Assembly (NCBI GenBank): GCA_944990035.1
Contig: CALYLX010000090.1
Location: 1-64,000, forward strand
Reading direction: 5' to 3'
DNA: 64,000 nucleotides
Origin: Clitopilus passeckerianus
Lineage: Eukaryota; Basidiomycota; Agaricomycetes; Agaricales; Entolomataceae
The number at the start of each line of letters is the position of its first letter. Position 1 is the stretch's first letter. The translations under genes were made by a program, and so were the position numbers. Shown here piece by piece: positions 37,247 through 45,802 of this stretch. The notes beneath the pieces are model-generated. The model made no database searches. It worked only from the letters and a program-made list of their open reading frames with translations, and was not told the origin of the DNA.

Positions 37247-38803
37247 ATGGATAAGCCTCTCGACGAAGTCAGTCATATTGTCAAACCTTCGTGACGCGAC
37301 ACCCCTCTAAACATGACAAAAATGAACAGATAATCGCTGCTAACAAGAAGGGCAAGAGGCGTGGCGGTGGAACTGCTGGTCGTCGTAACTCTGGACGCGT
37401 CCAAATTTTGGGCAACAAGACCACTGCCCCAGGCCCCAGCACACGTTCCCGCACCGGCGCTAAACCCCCGACAACCACTGCGCCTACAGAGAAAATTATC
37501 GTTTCCAACCTGCCCGTTGACGTTAATGAAGCTCAAGTCAAGGTTTGTCACCATTCTCAAAAACCCCGAGAGATTTTCATACCGACCCCTTTTCCCTGTT
37601 ACAGGAGCTCTTCCAAACGACTGTTGGACCACTCAAGGATGTCACGCTCCATTATGACTCCGCTGGTCGATCTAAAGGACTTGCCTATGTCATCTTCGCC
37701 AGGAAAGGCGACGCACAGAAGGCATACCAACAATACAACAACCGACTCATCGATGGCAGTTAGTATCGCCTCTCTTCTTTTGCCTCGTCCCATTCTATTC
37801 GCGTCTGCGCAATTTGAGACCGCTTGAGAGTATCCGGCATAACGTCCATACGTCTCGCATCAGACGCTCACTCAATAGTGGGCAGTACGACCGCGAAGAC
37901 CCCTCGGCCTGGATAGCGATTCGGTAGTCTTTGACTGCCAAGGGACGACCTATCCAGGACTAGCCCGTCCCCACCGATTGCCCACTTATCTTTTCAGGCC
38001 CGCTTGTCTGAAAAGATAAGCGTGACGGGATGCAAAGTTCTTGTCCGAGGTTGGCCCCGCCTCATATGGACTGAACTGGCTGGTCCGCAATATCCACACG
38101 GATATCAGCGTGCCCAGGTTATGGTACGGCACCTCGGTGCAATGCCTAGAGGCTTGGTTTGATGCATTTGGTTGGCCTCCAATTGCTACAACCGCTTCGA
38201 CTTCGCCAGCAATATCAAGACTGTTTGCAATGCAAGCTCTTGCGACCGTTTGGAGAAGATTCGTCCAGTAAAGCTGTGGAGGAACTATCTACAACACGTG
38301 TCACGATGAAGAAAGAACCAAGATATTCACCAAGGGGTTTTTTGCTGGACCCCACTTCCTCCTTTCTTCTCGCTCTTTCTCACCAAGAAGGACCGTCGGC
38401 TGACCAAAGTCTGCTCTTTCTCTTTCACTTCTAATCCTACCAGGCAAGCCCATGAAGATTGAAATTGTTGTCACTCCCGCTACTGTTCCTTTGGTTGCAA
38501 GAGTCGCTCCTGCTCCAGCCGCAAACAATGCTACTGCCGCCACTGGAGGGTGAGTAGATTATTCGTGTTCATTATTCATGGTCCTGATGTTTTTTCTCTA
38601 GTAAACCTCGTCAACCTAGGAGAGGCGGTCGTGGTGGTGGCAAGACTGGAGGTACTAAACGACCTGCCAAGACAGCTGCCGATCTTGATGCTGAGATGGA
38701 GGTAAGCTTGATGCACCATATCCCACCCGGCATTCAGCTGATAGCCATCCAGGACTATACGACAAGCAATGCCCCCGCTGCTGCACCTACGGCGACCGCC
38801 TAA
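37247..38803 (+). CDS. YRA1: mRNA export adaptor Yra1/ALY (REF family)
   Basis: A nuclear RNA-binding adaptor that links the helicase Sub2/UAP56 and the TREX complex to the mRNA exporter. Six exons (37247-37267, 37330-37542, 37605-37758, 38444-38549, 38602-38701, 38753-38803) sum to exactly 215 codons including the stop. The N terminus MDKPLDE-IIAANKK is the UAP56-binding motif, followed by an Arg/Gly-rich stretch. One RRM follows, with RNP2 IIVSNLPVDV and RNP1 KGLAYVIF. An RGG-like GGRGGGKTGG stretch precedes a second UAP56-binding-type motif, DLDAEMEDY. All introns are 51-62 nt except the third (37759-38443), which is 685 nt and lies inside the RRM coding sequence. That intron holds strong RNA secondary structure, described separately. 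Confidence 0.93.
37877..38029 (+). promoter_or_regulatory. Structured RNA element in YRA1 intron 3, candidate splicing switch
   Basis: Within 153 nt of the long intron I find nested stems. AGTGGGCA (37877-37884) pairs with TGCCCACT (37979-37986). CCTGGATAG (37908-37916) pairs perfectly with CTATCCAGG (37950-37958). GGTAGTC (37923-37929) pairs with GACTGCC (37933-37939) across a TTT loop with one G-U. A separate hairpin pairs CTTATCTTTTCAG (37985-37997) with CTGAAAAGATAAG (38008-38020), 13 of 13 bp. CCCGTC (37964-37969) can pair with GACGGG (38024-38029). The 5' arm of the 13-bp hairpin is a good 3' splice site (pyrimidine tract plus CAG). Splicing 37758 to 37998 would read S-P-L-V and then stop. 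The outer stem overlaps this hairpin by 2 nt, so the two may compete. The function is inference; the pairings are direct. Confidence 0.55.
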
Positions 38804-39088
38804 GTGGTAAAAACTCTACTCACTCTTATTGTCATTCTATTGTACCGCCACCCATTGTCCGTTTTAGTAGCTTTCCACAATTTTGATTGGTCTTCTCTAA
38901 TTCCCATACCCCCTACCTATGTTTGTATGTCGTATATGTTTACTTAGTGAACGTTAATCAAAACTCGTGGCCAAGTCGTTGGCCGATCCTGATGCTTAAA
39001 GTATGGAATCGAGTCCGAGACCCCCTTTATCAACAGACAAGATCCATGGACAAGGCTGTGATCTTCATTCTAAGCTCCCATCTACGTT

Positions 39089-40387
39089 ATGGCAACTGCT
39101 GCAACGAACATTTCTGACGACGAGGAAGGCCCCCTGTTCTATTCTGAACGTGAAGATTGGACTGATGTGCAGCCTGTCGAACAATTTGAAGGGACCAACC
39201 CTGCAGCGCCTATCTTTTACACTCCTCAATGTGAGTGCACTTCCTAGCCGAATGGCCTTTAACTGATTGCTATATGGCTTCTTAGACAAGGATGCCACTG
39301 ATTACTTTCGGGGAATCGTGAAGACCGGGGAGAAGAGCGAACGAGTACTCGAGCTGACGGAAAGTGTAATCAGGCAGAATCCAGCTCATTACTCTGCATG
39401 GTGAGTGGGATCCACCTATCGACTCTTCTAAAGCTTATTCAGTCCAGGCAGTACCGATACGAAACGCTTGTGGCCATTAACGCACCCCTCGATGTCGAAC
39501 TCAGACTCATGGACGAGCTAGCCGTCAAATTCCTCAAGACCTATCAGGTTTGGCACCATCGACGACTTCTGCTCCAGCTCACCCGTCAACCGGCTCGCGA
39601 GCTCAAATTCATCGCCACTTCTTTCAAGGAAGATGCGAAGAACTACCATACATGGTCTCATAGGCAATGGGTTTTGGCGTTCTTCAACGATGATGACTTG
39701 TGGGCCGGGGAGCTGGACTTTGTAGATACGATGTTGGCGCAGGATGTGAGGAACAATTCGGTTTGGCATCATCGGTTCTTTGTCGTTTTTCAGTCTGGGG
39801 TCAGGGCTGGGGAGGAGGATAGAGAGAGGATCGTGAGGCGGGAGTTGATGTTCGTTGGCTTTCTTTACGGGATCTGTGTGGTTTCGAGTTCTGACTTGGT
39901 CTTTCTCTTAGATTCGCAAAACAGAATATATCCCTAGCGCCCAACAACATGTCTGCTTGGAACTACATACGAGGAGTCCTTGATTTCAACAAGATCCCAT
40001 ACAGCAGCGTTGAGAGATTCGTCAAACCGTATGCAGCCTCCAGCGTGGATCCAGGAGCCGATGTAGTCGACTTGGAGAATCCCGGGCCATCGCAAACAGC
40101 TGAATTGCCATGCCCGGCTGCCATTGAATTCTTGGCCGATACCCTACAGCAGGAAGGAAAGAAGGACGATACTTTGAAAGCGACAGGGGTATGTCGCCTT
40201 TGTTCTGACCTGTTGTCGTTGGTTTGGATTCTAATGGCAATCTTTCAGCTTTGGAGATCGCTTGCAGACGAGCATGATACAATACGGAAGAGGCCAGATT
40301 CCGTCTTTTAGTGTTTGTTTACGAAAAAGCTGACCATTTTTCAGGTATTGGGATTATCTGGCGCGGGAGGCTCTCCGAGTTGCTTGA
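39089..40387 (+). CDS. RAM2: Protein farnesyltransferase/geranylgeranyltransferase-I alpha subunit
   Basis: The shared alpha subunit that prenylates CaaX proteins such as Ras and Rho. The start at 39089 gives MATAATNISDDEEGPLFYSE. The five-fold prenyltransferase alpha repeats are visible: NPAHYSAWQYRYE, KTYQVWHHRR, DAKNYHTWSHRQW, NNSVWHHRFF and NNMSAWNYIRG. Each carries the conserved Trp/His-Arg pattern. The last exon (40345-40387) restores RYWDYLAREALRVA, the expected family ending. The last intron (40293-40344, 52 nt) begins with GC rather than GT. Reading through it would end the protein at RKRPDSVF. Six exons. The first four introns have standard GT donors. Confidence 0.92.
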
Positions 40388-41336
40388 ATCTACGACTACT
40401 TACCAGAATGTAATATACCAGATGTGAAATCCAACCACTCAAATCTGAAAAGCACAGACAGTGCCAAGTAATGATCTGAACGTCGCCAAAACTGTCACCG
40501 CCAACACAGGCATCATCATCTCCACAACTGCTCACGCGCCGTAGCCGGAGGCTTTGCAAGGCTGTTTGACAATTCGTCGCGTTCATGGGCCCAGGTTCTT
40601 TTTCACGCGATGCATCTTTTGAGAGCACCATCACCAGCTTCAAATTCATCCTTGCGTAGCAGATGACAACCCCAGCTGGCCTCACCGAGTAGGTTCAGTT
40701 CCGACTGAAGAGTGTAGAGACCTAGCGTTAATTCCATCTCCAGGCGTCGGTGAGCCACAGCCAATTCGGAAGAACGTACCGACCCGGCTCTTCAGCCACT
40801 TCTAGATGGACAGTATGTCGCTCCCGAGCACTGAATATTCTGCTTTCCGATACATAGCCCCAGTGAAAGCAGAGAAACCCTGGACAACGAAGACTTCGAA
40901 GGAGGACTACTTCGGATCAAGATAACTGGTTACAGGCTCTTTACCACAGCGGTTATCCTTTCGTTTGGTACCGCCAAAGCAATCAAGTCAATCCAAGGCG
41001 ATTCAACCGCCTCTACATGGCTTGAATGGTTGTCAGGCTCCTTCCTGGCTGTAGTGTATGTACTGCCTACCTGGATTGACTTCGGATTTACTGAAGCTTG
41101 GTCGGTAGCCTATACTGGTTAGGCCTATACGAGCCTCTGCGACCGCCAGTAGCGCCCTGGTTATAAGCCTTGTCTTCAGCTTTGTGAGGAACATCCGGTA
41201 CAAGTTGCAAGCTTGACAAGGTAGCTCGTCAACTTGGTGGTGATATCATGTCGTTGTACTGGTACCCGAAGATATACAATCCCTCCCTGATATTCCTCAC
41301 AACAACAATTCTGCGATTTTGCCACATTTCTTCACC
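40388..41336. other. Intergenic region, about 0.95 kb
   Basis: No gene supported. A minus-strand open frame (40341-40685) overlaps the prenyltransferase 3' end and has no motif. Confidence 0.4.
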
Positions 41337-42470
41337 ATGCCTTCCACATCGACAAGGAAAATAGGGGCTCAACCGTTCCCGGCGTTGGGTTTGGTGCCAT
41401 GGGCATCAGTCGCTCGTATGAACCAGTTGGCTCCGATGAAGAGCGGTTCAAAGTTTTGGACGCAGCACATGAACTGGGCTGCACACACTGGGACACCTCC
41501 GACTTGTACGCTGACTCGGAAGCCCTCATTGTGAAATGGTTCAAGCGGACTGGAAAACGTGGCGATATATTCCTTGCCTCGAAATTCGGATTCACACCCG
41601 ACGGTAGTATCCGTGCTGATCCTGAATATGTCAAGCCGGCCGCAGAAAAGTCACTGAAGACATTAGGCGTAGACTATATCGACCTCTACTGTGCTCATAG
41701 GGTTTACCCGAAGGTCCCAACCGATCACACCGTCAAGCCGATGGCCGAACTCGTCTAGGAAGGCAAGGTGAAATATCTTGGCCTCTCCGAGTGTTCAGCA
41801 AGAACACTTCGAGGAGCACACGCCGTCCACCCAATTGCTGCCATACAAATGGAGGTCTCTCCATTCTGTCTTGATGTCTTCGATCCAACGATAGAGTTGC
41901 TGAAGACCGCGAGAGAGCTTGATGCCAAGATCGTGTGCTATAGCCCGCTCGGAAGGGGTCTATTGACTGGTCGATTTGTGCGCGTTCTCATGTTGTCCTT
42001 GATTTACCTACCTCTGATTTGTGAATCTTCCTCTAGAAATCGGTGGATGATTTCTCTGCTGATGATTTCCGTCGAAAGGTGCCAAAGTATTCTGCTGCCA
42101 ATTTCCCGAAAATCCTGTCCCTCGTGTCCGAGCTGGAACAAGTGGGCAAGAAGCATGGCGCATCTTCCGGGCAAGTTTCCATTGCATGGCTCCTTGCTCA
42201 AGGAGATGATTTCTTGGTCATCCCGGGGACGAAGAATGTCAAGGTGAACGAGAGAGCTTCCGAGTCAAAATATGAGCTAATCTTCTTTCTGCATCTTTGT
42301 ATCTAAATGAGAATTTCAGTGCAAGTTCAATTCAGCTCTCTCGGTCTGAGACCGACGGAATCAGGCGCATTGCCTATGGTGCTGAGATTTCGGGTGACAG
42401 ATACAACGCAGGAAATCAGGAATTGACCTTTGGTTATAGTCCTGAATTGGAAGGAGGGGAGAATTCATAG
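41337..42470 (+). pseudogene. Broken aldo-keto reductase
   Basis: The protein is clearly an aldo-keto reductase of the fungal AKR13/YakC-like type. It has a barrel start GVGFGAMGIS, active-site Asp in HWDTSDLYADSE, Lys in FLASKFGF, His in YCAHRV, and [11 protein letters not shown] and QVSIAWLL further on. It ends GENS at 42468-42470. Three lesions are visible. A one-base loss in the G-run at 41364-41367 splits MPSTSTRKIG from the rest. A TAG at 41756-41758 stands where family members have Lys ([17 protein letters not shown]). The acceptor of the second intron (42244-42299) ends in TG instead of AG, although the following exon reads YLNENFSASSIQLSR in frame. The remaining codons are well preserved, so decay is recent. 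A sequencing error could explain the first lesion but hardly all three. Confidence 0.85.
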
Positions 42471-42647
42471 GTGTAATTAGAATTGCCTGCAGAAGGCTGA
42501 ATTAACTTCAAATACGGAGCGTGGAACCTAAGCAACATTCTACTGATACAAGGGCTATATGTCACCAACCACGGCCCGAATCTTCACCAGATACAAGTCA
42601 GGTTCTATAATCGTCACCAATCTGTTGTTCCCAGCCAAGATGGGTAA

Positions 42648-43943
42648 TCATTGCTTCATAGGCATATACCACATGTTCCCAAGGTCTTGTTCAGTGAGCT
42701 GTTCTTTGATTTTCTCATCTTCGTCTTCGGCGTCGGAGCCCGCAACAAGGATATCTCCCTGGTTATAAGAGAATGCCAGTTTGAGCTCCCTGAAGTTCGG
42801 AATCAATGTATAATCGGAGAGGCTATTATCCAATATGGGCCAAGCAGAAAGGCTGACATAGGACGGAAAGTCGCTTAGGGCCCAGTTTTCAGCATACAGC
42901 CTAATAGTGAGGGTCTCCAAAGATAATTTCCGATGCGATTTCGTGAATTTGTCGAAAGCTCGGGGGATCCAATCGAACAATTCCCCGCTATACAAAGTGG
43001 GAAATGGGCCAGGATCTGATTCGTACGATTCGCGTATCCCAAGTCTGGGAGCTCGGATGTGTGGAGGAATGAAGATAGTTTTGACGTCGCGTACGTAATT
43101 TGTATCCCAGGATTATCAGATTACTTCTACGATAGAGGTACGCCTCCCTACCTATGGCGTATTTTATTGACATCTCCCAGCTCAAAAACTTTAACGAGGG
43201 AAGCTGTAAGAAGGCCCTCTCCCAGGTTTTTTCTCCCGCCTCCGATGCGGGGTCCAGTAGGTGCAATTCGCATAGGTTCTTCAGGGTTAGGTAATCTTTT
43301 TTTGCGAAGAAGGGGTCCAAATGACCAGGAGACATCGAGTCGGTAATTGTCAAGGAATGTGGATTCACTACTGGGACGCCACCACCTGGCGGTGACCCCT
43401 GGGTGGAGCAAGGTTGTGGCGACGGATAAAATTGGACCACAGAATCAAGCAAATCCAGGTTCAAAAGTTGTGGGGAGGATGCGAAAATAATAGAAGGAAT
43501 CGTCAAGTTGAAAATGTAGACGGACGTCAGGGTTGATAGGGATAGTAAATCAAGGAGACAGGATTGAAAATCCGAAAATCCATGTTACAATGGCTCCAGT
43601 CGATGGGGTCTGCCGTCGATCCAAAAGTGAAACGACACAAAGCTGGCAAAGAGCACAGCAGCTCGGCGGTTGAGGGCTCCAGATTTAGCCAAAGTGCTTC
43701 ATCTTCCATGTCCTCCCTAGTTATCAAGCACAGGTTTTTGACATAGTAACCCAATGCGAGAGTTGGCTTGTAAGAGGTTGGGTAGGCATTGTCCACGTCC
43801 TCTTCGGTCGACTTTCACTGTCGTGAAAAGCCTTTTCTGACATGGAATAGCAATGACCAGGAGATTAGAGAGCATGCTTTCACCGCAGCGCGAGTATCGA
43901 GCTGGGCGACGATTTCGACTAAGATATCTGTTGGAATGTCCAT
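42648..43943 (-). pseudogene. F-box-type gene, copy B, frame-broken
   Basis: It begins at ATG 43943 with MDIPTDILVEIVAQLDTRAAVKACSLIS, an F-box-like N terminus parallel to the neighbour at 45584. The frame then breaks near 43850 (LLF / PCQKRLFTTVKVD), again near 43800 (KVD / VDNAYPTSY), and near 43545, where NP jumps to CLLDLLSLSTLTSVYIF. The first and third breaks are each repaired in reading by one extra C in a short C-run. A leucine-rich-type tail follows and ends YMPMKQ at 42648. Substrate and function are unknown. It is either a decaying paralogue or a gene with several assembly indels. Confidence 0.6.
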
Positions 43944-44133
43944 TAAGTCGATCAAATTGAGGTCTCCTGTACTTCAATGCCTCAGCCTTGAAAACAGGTT
44001 GATGGCAGTGTGGTTCAAATGCAAAGTGTCGCAGCGGCCGGTTTCGGGCTTTAACTAACGTTCATAGGATATACTGGTCAGAGCATCGCACAACTTCGTT
44101 TATCGGGAATGTATAAATGGGTTTGCGAATCCA

Positions 44134-45584
44134 TCAGTCAGAACCACTTCTTTCACTACTACTATCCTTGTCAACTAGGCTGAACGTGCCACGCTGGCGC
44201 CCTTTTAATGCAAGACCATCCCTTTCTTGAGCATGTATGAGATGGATGCTCGGCTCCGAACGGAAGTCCAGCTTAACCCCTCTTGCCAGGAGTTTTGGGA
44301 GTTGCTCCCTGGTCGGTGAGTGCCAACCTTGCAGCAGCTTTTCCTTGTCATACCTTGGCCGTGGACAGGCCTGCAAAGCATCTTGTGCTGGAAGGGTTTC
44401 ATCACCTTGGTCAACCGATAGCACAATGGCGAGGTGTGAAAATCTCGGGAAGAGTGATGCATTCGAAAGTGTGGTGTCGAGGTCTTCCCATAGACCAAGA
44501 CTGGCCAATGTTTCAAAATCCTCGGTGGCCCAGTCGATTGCATGTACTCTCACGCACAAGGGCTCAAATAAGACAGCCTCCTGACTTGTCTCGATCTTGT
44601 CCAATGCATCCAAAAACCATCCAAACGGGCGGTAATTTCCGTATTTTTGAGTTGTGAGAGAGGGATAAATCTCTTCGCTCTCCCGTAGACCTATAAGGAG
44701 AGTCCTTAAGTTCTTTGGAATAGACGGATCGTGGATATGATCTTGGTTAACATATCAGACTCAATAACTTGGCCCAAGTTGCGATAACGTTCTCACCTTC
44801 ATGACCGCCATCATCTTGGATCTCTAAGCTCAGATGAGTCAGAGTTGAGAGGGTCTTTAGGCGGTCTGGATATACTTGATCCTCTGAAGCCTCTTCATTA
44901 TCGTATATACGCAACTCCCGTAGGTTTTCCAGACCGAGACCTATCACGGATGCTATCACGATATCTGTTCGGTTCGCCTCTTCAATCACAAGGCTTTGCA
45001 AGCCTCTGAGCGTAGTAGGGCGCTTCTCAAGATATGCTGAAGAATGTATCCAGGAGGTGGGCGGCCCGAAGTCCAGGTCGGATGCAAATAATCCTAAATG
45101 TTGAAGTCGAGTGGCAACGGAGAAACATGCAATTGGGAATATGAGGTTGGTAAATTCAAAGGAGATCAAGCTCGGAGATTCAAGAAGTTGTAGAATTTTC
45201 TCCTGAATTGGTGGTTTAAATTTATTCCATAGGATTGTCGTGGCACTCGACAATCCTATGGCCAAATGTGATATGAAAGGCACAGACAGTAGTTCAATGG
45301 TTGCCTGAGGTTCGGCGTTGATCCACGCCAGATGAGCGGGAGCGGCGTATTCTCCAAACACCGACATGGCGTACATGGGGGGACGGATGAGGACTGGATC
45401 TGAGGATGGCCGTTAAAGCCAGTGCACTGACCGTACTTGTGACATTGACGTGGGTAAAGAGCCGTTTTTGACAAGGGGCAAGGAAAAACTTGGCGACAAG
45501 GGAGCAGGCAGCTACCGAGGAGGCATCATCCAGTAGCGCGGTAAAATTAAGCAGAATCTCTGCCGGAAAGGTGCTGTGATCCAT
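44134..45584 (-). pseudogene. F-box-type gene, copy A, frame-broken
   Basis: ATG at 45584 gives MDHSTFPAEILLNFTALLDD followed by VAACSLVAKFFLAPCQKRLF, an F-box-like start shared with copy B. The frame shifts near 45345: HVGVW continues as GEYAAPAHLAWINAEP only after a one-base change. A second break near 44755 (LLSLI) precedes the segment KNLRTLLIGLRESEEIYPS. The middle contains repeated short leucine-rich segments such as LRGLQSLVIEE, GLENLRELRIY and LSTLTHLSLEI, as in basidiomycete F-box/LRR-like families. It ends SERSGSD at 44134. I call it a pseudogene with moderate confidence. Confidence 0.6.
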
Positions 45585-45802
45585 GGAAGTTCAAAAGAAG
45601 GGAAGTTGCAAGCTTGGCACAGGTGAAACGCTATTGCGTTAATCAAGCCGTGGGAACACTGCCCTCAAAGCCCAGCTTGAGCGAACACAAGTCAATATTT
45701 TTGATTCTCTTCTGAAGATGACTATTTATACACTTGGCAATACTCATGCGATAAAGGTTCAGATCTCAAGTTTTGTTCCACTTTTACTTCCACGGTAGCT
45801 TG

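Noticed and set aside
37985..38020. Helitron 3' end suggested by the 13-bp hairpin
   Set aside because: A Helitron end needs CTRR about 10 nt after the hairpin and a T insertion site. The bases after this hairpin do not fit, and no 5' TC end was seen.
37759..38443. Intronic C/D-box snoRNA in YRA1
   Set aside because: No paired RTGATGA and CTGA boxes with terminal stem were found at proper spacing.
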